Below, piece after piece: positions 47,123 through 54,603 of a stretch of DNA of 64,000 nt; the stretch's first letter is position 1, and the number at the start of each line of letters is the position of its first letter. The notes beneath the pieces are model-generated. The model did not search any database. It saw only the letters and a program-made list of their open reading frames with translations, and was not told where the DNA came from. Location: positions 1 through 64,000 of the forward strand of contig CAVXTD010000017.1 of assembly GCA_963764565.1 (NCBI GenBank), read 5' to 3'. The position numbers and the translations under genes are program-made. Source of the stretch: DATBLE01 sp963764565. Its GTDB lineage: Bacteria > Actinomycetota > Thermoleophilia > Gaiellales > Gaiellaceae.

Positions 47123-47638
47123 GTGGAGACTTGGGAAGCGCTGAAGTCGCGTCGCAACGTGCGGGAGTTCTCGCCGACGCCGGTGAGCGAGGAGGATTTG
47201 GCGAAGATTCTCGAGGCGGGTCGGCTCGCGCCCTCGGCGAAGAACTGGCAGCCGTGGGACTTCGTGCTGGTGACCGACCGCGATCAGCTCGGCGACCTGA
47301 CCCGGGTTTGGCAGGGCGCGTGGCACGTCGGTGGCGCCGCGGCTGCGATCGCGATCGTCGCGGCGAATCCTCCGGACGATCGCTGGGCCAGACTGCTGCA
47401 GTACGACCTTGGTCACGCGACGATGCTGATGATGCTCGTCGCGGCCGATCTCGGGATCGGGACGTGCCACTCGTCCGTTCACGATGAGGAGCTCGCCCGG
47501 CAGATCCTCGGCTTCCCGGATGATCACTTCCTTGCATATCTCGTCTCGCTCGGCTACCCGGCCGATGGGCCGCTGCGGCCGCTCAAGCGGCTCAACCGGC
47601 GACCGTTCGACCAGGTCGTCCACCGCGGCCGCTGGTAG
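47123..47638 (+). CDS. Nitroreductase-family protein
   Basis: A 171-residue FMN-dependent oxidoreductase from GTG 47123. It begins 'WEALKSRRNVREFSPTPVSE' with the FMN-phosphate Arg residues (S-R-R-N-V-R), then 'EAGRLAPSAKNWQPWDFVLV' and 'MLVAADLGIGTCHSSVHD'. It ends 'LGYPADGPLRPLKRLNRRPF'. Such proteins reduce nitro groups, quinones or enones, or act on flavin. It stands alone near the right end of the catabolic block; the 267 bp before it hold nothing recognisable. Confidence 0.88.
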   Translation: METWEALKSRRNVREFSPTPVSEEDLAKILEAGRLAPSAKNWQPWDFVLVTDRDQLGDLTRVWQGAWHVGGAAAAIAIVAANPPDDRWARLLQYDLGHATMLMMLVAADLGIGTCHSSVHDEELARQILGFPDDHFLAYLVSLGYPADGPLRPLKRLNRRPFDQVVHRGRW

Positions 47639-47746
47639 CGCGCCCGCCAGGCACGGTGGCGACTCGTCGCCTTCGTCGAGCGACAATGGAAAGGACGTGA
47701 AGTGCAACGCTCCAGCTGAGCGGCCGAAGGGTTGGTCGGAGGCGCA

Positions 47747-48385
47747 GTGACGCGCGTGCTCGCGTTGCCGTTCCTGCTGTTGGCGCTCCACCCGTTTCAG
47801 TCGTCGATCCGGCCGCTGCCGAAGCCGCTGCGGGCGGAGCTGACCGGCCGCTTCTGGCGCGCGGGCTGCCCGATTCCGCTCTCGCGACTGCGGCTGCTCA
47901 CCGTCGTGCACTGGGGCTTCGACGGTCGCCTGCACACCGGCCAGCTCGTCGTCAACGAGGACGCTGCCGCCCCGCTCGCGCGCGTCTTCCGGCGGCTGTA
48001 CAAGCTGCGCTTCCCGATCCGCCACCTGCGCCTCGCCGACGCCTACGGGCCAGCGCGCGGCCAGCCAGCCGACGGCGACATCAGCGGCGCCTTCGAGTGC
48101 CGGCAGGCCGTGCCCTCCCCCTGCACCGGGGGGACGGGCACGGGCAACTGGTCGGAGCACGCGTACGGCGAGGCGGTCGACCTGAACCCTGTCGAGAACC
48201 CGTACGTCGGCTGCGGCCGCACCCGCGACCGCTCCGCCTCGCCCTACCTCGACCGCTCCCGGCTGCGCCGCGGGATGGTCACCCCGGCGGTCGTACAGGC
48301 GTTCCGCTCGATCGGCTGGGGCTGGGGCGGCGACTGGGCCGGCTCCACCAAGGACTACATGCACTTCTCCGCCTCCGGACACTGA
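47747..48385 (+). CDS. Secreted M15-type peptidoglycan peptidase (VanY/extensin-like)
   Basis: About 212 residues from GTG 47747. A short signal peptide (T-R-V-L-A-L-P-F-L-L-L-A-L) is followed by 'VVHWGFDGRLHTGQLVVNED'. The zinc ligands are H-x-x-G-x-x-x-D in 'SEHAYGEAVDLNPVENPYV' and the distal His in 'DYMHFSASGH'. The metallopeptidase cleaves D-Ala-D-Ala or L-Ala-D-Glu bonds in the wall. Together with the transglycosylase at 48571 it makes a small wall-remodelling group around the tRNA. Confidence 0.85.
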   Translation: MTRVLALPFLLLALHPFQSSIRPLPKPLRAELTGRFWRAGCPIPLSRLRLLTVVHWGFDGRLHTGQLVVNEDAAAPLARVFRRLYKLRFPIRHLRLADAYGPARGQPADGDISGAFECRQAVPSPCTGGTGTGNWSEHAYGEAVDLNPVENPYVGCGRTRDRSASPYLDRSRLRRGMVTPAVVQAFRSIGWGWGGDWAGSTKDYMHFSASGH

Positions 48386-48439
48386 TAGGAGGGCTCTGAA
48401 ACTCCCTCCACCAAGCCAAGATCGGCTATTTCGTGTGAT

Positions 48440-48510
48440 GCCCCCGGGCCTGATCGAACGGCCGCACGCGGTTTAGGAAACCGCTGCTCTATCCACTGAG
48501 CTACGGGGGC
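48440..48510 (-). tRNA. tRNA-Arg(CCT), right copy
   Basis: Identical to the left copy in acceptor, D and anticodon arms (loop TTCCTAA, anticodon CCT). The T arm is GGCCG-TTCGATC-AGGCC, with a mismatch at the closing pair. The differing T arms show the two genes have diverged. It marks the right end of the catabolic block. Confidence 0.9.
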
Positions 48511-48952
48511 GCTTCCGCCTCAGCCTAGCGCCGCGCTTCGCGCACTACCTGCGCCGCGCACGCAGAATGCGTGGCATCCCGCTTCCCTGCCCGCTCACAG
48601 GTCCGCCGCCGGCGGTTGCTCGCCGCCGCCGCGCTGGTCGCGCTCGCCGCCGGAGTGGTCGGCGCGCTCGTCGCGGCCAAGTCGGGCGGCGGCCGCGACG
48701 CGCCGCTCGTCCCGCGCGCGGTTGCCTCCGGCGCGGACCCGCTCGCGTTCCGGGCCGACGCGGTGGCGGAGCTCGAAAGCGCCGCTGCGGCCGGGTACTC
48801 CCACGTCCTGTACGCGAAGAGCCCCGGCGGGATCGTCGCCTCCGCCAGGCGAACGGCGGCGTTCCGGCCGCTGATCGACGCGGCCGCGAGAACCGGCCAC
48901 ATCGACGCCGACCTGCTCGAGGCGATCGTGCTGCTCGAAAGCGCCGGCCGGC
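48440..48952 (+). repeat. Right direct repeat of the catabolic block
   Basis: Matches 30543-31054 in the same orientation, with identity from the tRNA through GCCGGCCGGC at 48952. After that the complete gene continues with codons for P-D-V-I-A-G. This copy looks ancestral because the transglycosylase gene is whole. Confidence 0.85.
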
Positions 48953-50085
48953 CCGACGTGATCGCCGGCGCGGACCCCGCCCGTGCGGCGGGCTTGACCC
49001 AGATCGTCGCCGAGACCGCCCAGAACTTCCTCCGGATGAGGGTCGACCTGGCCACGAGCCGCAAGCTCACAGCGGGGATCGTCGCGGCGAACGCCCGCGG
49101 CGACGCGCGGGCGGCGGAGCGGTTCCGCGCCCAGCGCCGTGTGGTCGACGAGCGCTTCGATCCCGCCCGCGCGCTCGCCGGTACGGTGCGCTACCTCGAG
49201 ACCGCGCGCGAGCGCTTCGGCCGTGACGACCTCGCGCTCGTCTCCTACCACATGGGGATCGGCAACTTGACCTCGGTGATCCGCGACTACTCGGGCGAGC
49301 GGTCGGCGCCGATCCGCGACGTCGTCGAGCGCGACGGGCTCTCGTACGCGCAGCTGTACTTCGACTCCACGCCGCGCCGGCACGCGGCAGCGTGGCGCCG
49401 GCTCGCCCGTCTGGGCGACGACTCCGAGACCTACTACTGGCGGCTGCTCGCGGCGCGCGAGGTGATGCACCTCTACCGCACCGACCGCAGCCGGCTCGAG
49501 GAGCTCGCCCGGCTCCAGCTGAACAAGGCCAGCGCCGAGGAGGTACTGCACCCGGCCGACGCAACCGAGCGCTTCGCCGGGCCCGCCGACGTCGCCCAAG
49601 CACGGGATCGGGGGGTGCTCCAGCCGCTCCCGACCGACCCCGCCTCGCTCCACTTCCGCATCGACCCGCACATGGGCGAGCTCGCGCCGGGCCTCGGCGA
49701 GAAGAGCGTGCTCTACCGCGGCCTGCGCAAAGAGGCGCTGGCACTGCTCGTCTACCTGGCCGGACGCGTCCACGCCCTCAGCGGTGCCGAGCAGCCGCTC
49801 GTGGTCACGAGCACGGTGCGCGACGAGCGCTACCAGGCGCTCCTGCGCCGGACGAACCCCGAGGCGACCCAGAAGTACTCGCTGCACACGACCGGCTACG
49901 CGTTCGACATCCTCCGCCGCTACGGGTCCGACGCCCAGGCCGCCGCCTTCCAGTACGAGCTGGAGCGCCTCCAGGCGCGCGACCTGATCGCCTGGGTGCG
50001 CGAACCGGCCGCGATCCACGTCACGGTCTCATCGGACGCTGCTGTGCTCGTGCCGGCGCTGCTCCAGCAGGCGCCGACCCCGTGA
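48571..50085 (+). CDS. Lytic transglycosylase-like protein with C-terminal VanY-like domain
   Basis: A 504-residue membrane-anchored wall enzyme. GTG 48571 is the only in-frame start here; the duplicate at 30670 has ATG in the equivalent frame, so a one-base error near 48580 is possible. The anchor is 'LLAAAALVALAAGVVGALVA'. The SLT-like catalytic region has the Glu in 'LLEAIVLLESAGRPDVIA' and 'AAGLTQIVAETAQNFL', then 'DLALVSYHMGIGNLTSVI'. The C-terminal part has 'VVTSTVRDERYQALL' and 'YSLHTTGYAFDI', a D-Ala-D-Ala-peptidase-like H-x-x-G-x-x-x-D site. It overlaps the DedA gene by GTGA. Confidence 0.82.
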   Translation: MASRFPARSQVRRRRLLAAAALVALAAGVVGALVAAKSGGGRDAPLVPRAVASGADPLAFRADAVAELESAAAAGYSHVLYAKSPGGIVASARRTAAFRPLIDAAARTGHIDADLLEAIVLLESAGRPDVIAGADPARAAGLTQIVAETAQNFLRMRVDLATSRKLTAGIVAANARGDARAAERFRAQRRVVDERFDPARALAGTVRYLETARERFGRDDLALVSYHMGIGNLTSVIRDYSGERSAPIRDVVERDGLSYAQLYFDSTPRRHAAAWRRLARLGDDSETYYWRLLAAREVMHLYRTDRSRLEELARLQLNKASAEEVLHPADATERFAGPADVAQARDRGVLQPLPTDPASLHFRIDPHMGELAPGLGEKSVLYRGLRKEALALLVYLAGRVHALSGAEQPLVVTSTVRDERYQALLRRTNPEATQKYSLHTTGYAFDILRRYGSDAQAAAFQYELERLQARDLIAWVREPAAIHVTVSSDAAVLVPALLQQAPTP

Positions 50086-50682
50086 TCGCAAGCGCGATCA
50101 CCCACTTCTTCACCAACCACGGGCTGCCGCTGCTCTTCCTCGCGGTCGCGATCGAGTCGTTCGGGATCCCGGTACCCGGCGAGACGGCGCTGATCGCCTT
50201 CGGGATCCTCGCCGCCGCAGGGCCACTACTCGATCGTCTGGGTGATCGTGCTGGCGGCGGCCGGAGCGATCATCGGCGACAACCTCGGCTACTGGCTGCT
50301 GGGCCGGCTCGGCGGGCGGGCGCTCTTCCGGAAGTGGGCCTGGCTGGAGCGCTACTCCGAACGCGTGCTGCCGAGGGCCGAGCGGCTGATGGAGGCGCAC
50401 GGCGGCAAGACGGTCTTCTTCGGCCGCTTCATCACCGTGCTGCGGTACACGGCCGCCTGGATCGCCGGCCTCGCCCACATGAACTGGTGGCGGTTCCTGT
50501 TCTGGAACGCGCTCGGCGGGATCTGCTGGGCGGTCGCGGTCGGGCTCGTCGCCTACTACGCCGGCGGCGTCGCGGCCGACGCGATCCGCCGCTACGGGCT
50601 CTACGCGGCGATCGGGATCGCCGGTGCGCTGGTACTCGGCTGGGTGCTGCTCCGCTTCGGCCGGCGGCGCTTCGAGGTTTGA
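50082..50682 (+). CDS. DedA-family membrane protein, one frameshift
   Basis: About 199 residues. GTG 50082 overlaps the previous stop. It opens 'ITHFFTNHGLPLLFLAVAIE', with 'SFGIPVPGETALIAFG' (the re-entrant loop, Glu). After an indel near 50225 it continues with 'GAIIGDNLGYWLLGRLGG' and 'FFGRFITVLRYTAAWIAGLA' (the F-x-R-x-x-P/T-x-x-R motif). DedA/SNARE-associated proteins act as lipid scramblases or flippases, for example of undecaprenyl phosphate, which fits beside wall enzymes. Confidence 0.85.
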
Positions 50683-50709
50683 CCGCGGGCGGGCGGTAAG
50701 CTCAGGCCC

Positions 50710-52104
50710 GTGGGCGAGCTGCACGACCTGTTGCAGCAGCGGGCGGGCGAGACGCTCGACCTGCACGCGCAGTACGTCAACCCGCAGATGATCCGGGTGC
50801 TGCGGACGATCGGCTTCGACCGCGACTGGGCGCGCACCGAGGGCGCCTACCTCTACGACGCCGCGGGCGAGCGCTACCTCGACTGGCTCGGCGGCTTCGG
50901 GATGTTCAACGTCGGCCGCTCGAACCCGCGCGTGCGCGACTGGCTCGTCGAGGCGATGGAGCGGCAGACGCCGAACGCTCCGCAGATGGGGATCTCGCCG
51001 GTGACGCCGCTGCTCGCCGAGGAGCTCGTCCGGCGCGCGCCGCCGTCGATCGGCAAGGCGCTGTTCACGTCGAGCGGGGCCGAGTCCGTCGAGGCCGCGC
51101 TCAAGCTCGGCCGAGCTGCCACGAAGCGCGAACGCGTCGTCTGCGTCGAGCACGCGTTCCACGGCCTCACGCTCGGCGCGCTGTCGGTGAACGGCGAGGC
51201 CGCCTTCACCGATCGCTTCGGTCCGTACCTGCCGGGGATTGCGCGCGTTCCGTTCAACGACCTCGAAGCCCTGGAGACCGAGCTGCGCCGGGAGGACGTC
51301 GCCGTCTTCATCGTCGAGCCCGTGCTCGGCAAGGGCGTCGTCCTGCCGGCCGACGGCTACCTCGAAGGTGCGCAGAAGCTGTGCCGCCGGTACGGCACGC
51401 TCTTCTGTCTGGACGAGGTGCAGACCGGCTTCGGGCGCACCGGCCGCCTGTTCGCCGCCGAGCACTGGGGGCTCGAGCCCGACCTGATCCCGGTCGCGAA
51501 GTCGCTCTCCGGCGGCTACGTGCCCGTCGGCGCGCTGCTGATGAGCGACTCGGTCTACGACTCGGTCTTCGACTCGCTCGAGCACGCGTTCAGCCACGGC
51601 TCGACGTTCGCGCCGAACGACCTCGGCATGGTCGCCGGGCTGGCGACGCTGCGGGAGCTCGACGACCGCAGCCTCGTCGAGGCGTCGGCGCGGATGGGCG
51701 ACCTGCTGCTCGAGCGGACGCGGCCGCTGGTCGAGCGCTACGAGGTGGTGAAGGAGGTGCGCGGCCTCGGGCTGATGTGGGCGATCGAGTTCGGCGAGCC
51801 GACCACCGGCCGGACGACGTGGAGGATGCTCGAGCGGATGCAGCCCGGGATCTTCGCCCAGCTCGTCGTCGTCCCGCTCTTCACCGAGCACCGCATCCTC
51901 AGCCAGGTCGCGGGCCACAAGGTGAACGTCGTCAAGGGCCTGCCGCCGCTCGTCCTCTCCGAGGACGACGTCGACTGGTTCGCCGGCTCGCTCGACCGGG
52001 TGATCGGCGAGGCGCAGAAGATGGGCAAGGCGATGACGAGCTTCGCGCTTCGCGCCGCCCGCGCCGGCCGGGGCCGCAAGAAGCCTGCGGCCTCCAGGGC
52101 CTAG
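50710..52104 (+). CDS. Class III PLP-dependent aminotransferase
   Basis: A 464-residue omega-aminotransferase starting at GTG 50710. It has 'GERYLDWLGGFGMFNVGRSN', the phosphate-binding 'LFTSSGAESVEAALKLG', 'GTLFCLDEVQTGFGRTGRLF' (Asp that contacts the pyridine ring), and the Schiff-base Lys in 'LIPVAKSLSGGYVPVGALL'. The C-terminal small domain has 'RGLGLMWAIEFGEP'. Members transfer amino groups from ornithine, putrescine, GABA or beta-alanine; the substrate is not evident. A basic tail (R-A-G-R-G-R-K-K-P) ends in a TAG sharing CTAG with the convergent ABC gene. Confidence 0.9.
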   Translation: MGELHDLLQQRAGETLDLHAQYVNPQMIRVLRTIGFDRDWARTEGAYLYDAAGERYLDWLGGFGMFNVGRSNPRVRDWLVEAMERQTPNAPQMGISPVTPLLAEELVRRAPPSIGKALFTSSGAESVEAALKLGRAATKRERVVCVEHAFHGLTLGALSVNGEAAFTDRFGPYLPGIARVPFNDLEALETELRREDVAVFIVEPVLGKGVVLPADGYLEGAQKLCRRYGTLFCLDEVQTGFGRTGRLFAAEHWGLEPDLIPVAKSLSGGYVPVGALLMSDSVYDSVFDSLEHAFSHGSTFAPNDLGMVAGLATLRELDDRSLVEASARMGDLLLERTRPLVERYEVVKEVRGLGLMWAIEFGEPTTGRTTWRMLERMQPGIFAQLVVVPLFTEHRILSQVAGHKVNVVKGLPPLVLSEDDVDWFAGSLDRVIGEAQKMGKAMTSFALRAARAGRGRKKPAASRA

Positions 52105-52856
52105 CTCCCCGACGGCTCCCAGCGGAAGGAGCGGAACGCGAGCACCAGCCCCGCGGCACCCCAGGCGGCGACGACGGCGGCCGACTCCCAGTTCGCCCAG
52201 ATCGTCTCGTTGTGGAGCACGACGTCGCGCATCAGCCTGATGAAGTAGGTGAGCGGCAGGATCTCGGCGATCACCTCGAGGAACCGCGGGTACGAGTGCG
52301 GCGACCAGAACGAGCCCGAGAGGAAGGCCATCGGCAGGTAGATCGCGTTCACGGCGGCGGACGACCCTTCGCTCGAGCGGAGGTAGCCGGTCAGCGCCAG
52401 CCCGAGAGCGGCGAACGAGAGCGTGCCGAGGAGCAGCGCGAGCACCAGCGACAGCCACTCGTGGGGGAAATGGACGCCGAACATCACCCTGGCCAGCACG
52501 ATCAGCGTGGCCGCCTCGACCGCGAAGACGATCGTCGTCGAGGCGATCGCGCCCGCGATGTACGTCGCCGGCGGCAGCGGCGTCGCGCGCAGGCGCTTGA
52601 GAATCCCGCCCTCGCGGCGGATGACGAGCATGATCGCCAGTCCGGCGAAGGCGGTTGACGCGATCCCGTAGCCGAGGATTCCCGCGAGCAGGTACGCCGA
52701 GCCCTTGACGTGCTCGGCCTTGATCTGGTCGTTCCCGTAGACCGAGCCGAGCAGGATGAAGATGATCACCGGGAAGAGGAACGTGAAGAACGCGAGCTCG
52801 CGGCTGCGCCAGTAGAGCCTCTGCTCGCCCCGCAGCTGGTGCAGGAAGAGCCTCAT
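52101..52856 (-). CDS. ABC-2 type transporter permease
   Basis: A 251-residue membrane subunit starting at ATG 52856, which overlaps the ATPase stop by ATGA. An amphipathic N-terminus ('FLHQLRGEQRLYWRSRELAF') leads into six hydrophobic segments. The ABC-2 signature region includes 'NAIYLPMAFLSGSFWSPHSY' and 'FLEVIAEILPLTYFIRLMRD'. With the adjacent ATPase it forms an exporter of the NodI/DrrAB type. Cargo (drug, lipid or polysaccharide) is unknown. Confidence 0.9.
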   Translation of the reverse strand: MRLFLHQLRGEQRLYWRSRELAFFTFLFPVIIFILLGSVYGNDQIKAEHVKGSAYLLAGILGYGIASTAFAGLAIMLVIRREGGILKRLRATPLPPATYIAGAIASTTIVFAVEAATLIVLARVMFGVHFPHEWLSLVLALLLGTLSFAALGLALTGYLRSSEGSSAAVNAIYLPMAFLSGSFWSPHSYPRFLEVIAEILPLTYFIRLMRDVVLHNETIWANWESAAVVAAWGAAGLVLAFRSFRWEPSGS

Positions 52857-53701
52857 TCCGCTCCCTCTGCGGTCAGGGCGAGGTAGATCTCCTCCAGCGT
52901 CGGGCGGCGCACGCTCAGCCCCTCGAGCTCGCGCCCCTCGGCGAGCGCCTGCGCGGTCAGCTCGTGGAGCACCCTGGTCGGTTCGTCGGTCGAGACGATC
53001 ACCTCCTCGCCGTCGCGGCGATAGCGGATCTCGGTCTTCGGCGCGGCGCCGGTCAGATCCGCCGGCCGGCCGATCGCGGCGATCGTCCCGTCGCGAAGAA
53101 CCGCGACGCGGTCGGAGAGCTGCTCGGCCTCGTCGAGGTAGTGCGTGGTCAGCAGGATCGTCTTGCCGAGCGAGCGCAGCGAGCGGATCACCTCCCACGC
53201 GGCGCGGCGCGCGGCGGGGTCGAACCCCGTCGTCGGCTCGTCGAGGAAGAGGATCTCGGGGTCGCCGATCAGCCCGAGCCCGAGGTCGAGCCGCCGCTGC
53301 TGGCCGCCGGAGAGCGTGCGGACGCGCGCGTCGCGCTTCTCGGCGAGGCCGATCAGCTCGACCACCCGATCGACCTCGAGCGGGCGCTCGTAGTAGCCGG
53401 CGAAGAGCGCGAGGCTCTCCGTCACCGTCAGGTTCGGGTACATCGCCGACGACTGGAGGACGACGCCGATGTTCTCCCTCCAGCCGAGCCCGGCCCGCTC
53501 GGGGTCCTCGCCGAGCACGGACACCGCGCCCGCATCGCGCGAGCGGTAGCCCTCCAGGATCTCGACGGTGGTCGTCTTGCCGGCGCCGTTCGGGCCGAGG
53601 AGGCCGAACACCTCGCCCGTCTCGATCTCGAAGTCGATGCCGCGTAGCGCCTCGAACGAGCCGTATGACTTGCGCAGGTCGGCGACGGCGACGGCGGGCA
53701 C
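52853..53701 (-). CDS. ABC-2 exporter ATP-binding protein (DrrA/NatA type)
   Basis: A 282-residue ATPase from GTG 53701. Walker A 'GLLGPNGAGKTTTVEIL', Q-loop 'VVLQSSAMYPNLTVTE', signature 'RTLSGGQQRRLDLGLGLI', Walker B 'EILFLDEPTTGFDP', H-loop 'ILLTTHYLDEAEQL'. The C-terminal DrrA-like domain ends 'PTLEEIYLALTAEGAE'. It pairs with the permease that overlaps it. The longer open frame to 53998 runs through the SixA gene and is ignored. Confidence 0.92.
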   Translation of the reverse strand: MPAVAVADLRKSYGSFEALRGIDFEIETGEVFGLLGPNGAGKTTTVEILEGYRSRDAGAVSVLGEDPERAGLGWRENIGVVLQSSAMYPNLTVTESLALFAGYYERPLEVDRVVELIGLAEKRDARVRTLSGGQQRRLDLGLGLIGDPEILFLDEPTTGFDPAARRAAWEVIRSLRSLGKTILLTTHYLDEAEQLSDRVAVLRDGTIAAIGRPADLTGAAPKTEIRYRRDGEEVIVSTDEPTRVLHELTAQALAEGRELEGLSVRRPTLEEIYLALTAEGAE

Positions 53702-53711
53702 CGCGGCGAGC

Positions 53712-54458
53712 TTACAGCTCGAGGACGGCCAGACCGGCCGGCGGGAACGCCGGTTCGGGGCCGCCGCCCAGCCCGGCGGCGATGTGGCCGCAGTCCGGCT
53801 GGTGGCCGACGACGACGACCTCGTCGCCCCGGCCGGCCACGGCGGCGACGCACGGCCTCCGCCGTCGCTCCAGGTGCCAGGCGGTCGTCCGCCTCCGGTT
53901 CGCAGTCGAAGGCGCGGCAGATCTCCGCGGCGGTCTCGCGGGCGCCGGAGCAGCGGGCTCGAGATCACCGCGCGCCGGCCGAGCGCCTTCGCCGGCAAGC
54001 CGCTCGCCGAGCCGCCTGGCGGCGGCGCGGCCCGCCGGGGTCAACGGCCGAAGGTGGTCGGGCTCGCCGCTCGCGGCCTCGGCGTGCCGAACGAGGTAGA
54101 CGCCGGCTCGGGGCCGCCGGCGACCTCGGCGGTGATCCGGCCGCAGTCCGGCTGGTGGCCGACGACGACGACCTCGTCGCCCCGGCCGGCCACGGCGGCA
54201 CGCACGGCGTCCGCCGACGCTCCAGGTGCCAGGCGGTCGTCCGCCTCCGGTTCGCAGTCGAAGGCGCGGCAGATCTCCTCGGCGGTCTCGCGGGCCCGGA
54301 GCAAGCGGGCTCGAGATCACCGCGCCCGGCCGAGCGCCTTCGCCGGCAAGCCGCTCGCCGAGCCGCCTGGCGGCGGCGCGGCCCGCCGGGGTCAACGGCC
54401 GAAGGTGGTCGGGCTTGCCGCCCGTGGCCTCGGCGTGCCGGACGAGGTAAACCCGCAC
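53712..54458 (-). CDS. SixA-type histidine phosphatase in two tandem copies, frameshifted
   Basis: GTG 54458 opens 'MRVYLVRHAEATGGKPDHL' with the R-H-A catalytic motif, then 'RPLTPAGRAAARRLGERLA', 'RARETAEEICRAFDCEPEAD' and the second catalytic His in 'GDEVVVVGHQPDCGRI'. At about 54103 the same order begins again ('VYLVRHAEAASGEPDHL') and ends 'PEPAFPPAGLAVLEL' at 53712. The two ~350-bp units differ at many positions, so this is a real diverged duplication. Each unit has indels. It could be one two-domain protein or two adjacent genes with a start near 54100. SixA enzymes dephosphorylate phosphohistidine or small phosphoesters. Confidence 0.75.
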   Translation of the reverse strand: MRVYLVRHAEATGGKPDHLRPLTPAGRAAARRLGERLAGEGARPGAVISSPLAPGPRDRRGDLPRLRLRTGGGRPPGTWSVGGRRACRRGRPGRRGRRRRPPAGLRPDHRRGRRRPRAGVYLVRHAEAASGEPDHLRPLTPAGRAAARRLGERLAGEGARPARGDLEPAAPAPARPPRRSAAPSTANRRRTTAWHLERRRRPCVAAVAGRGDEVVVVGHQPDCGHIAAGLGGGPEPAFPPAGLAVLEL

Positions 54459-54603
54459 GCTGGCAGGATAGGTCGATCCGTACCCGGACCACGGCGCCAG
54501 TCACTCGCCGGAGTGTCTCGCGCATCCCCCTTCGTGGGGAGGAGCAGCCGGCCTCGCGCGCCTACGGTGAGCGCGTCACCAACCCTCAGAGAAGAGAGCA
54601 TCG

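Noticed and set aside
30543..48952. Assembly artefact as the cause of the duplicated tRNA/transglycosylase segment
   Set aside because: The copies differ by many scattered substitutions, a one-base length change and T-arm changes, which copies of one locus would not show.
50110..52458. 782-codon minus-strand frame opposite DedA and aminotransferase
   Set aside because: Antisense shadow; low-complexity Arg/Ala sequence without domains.
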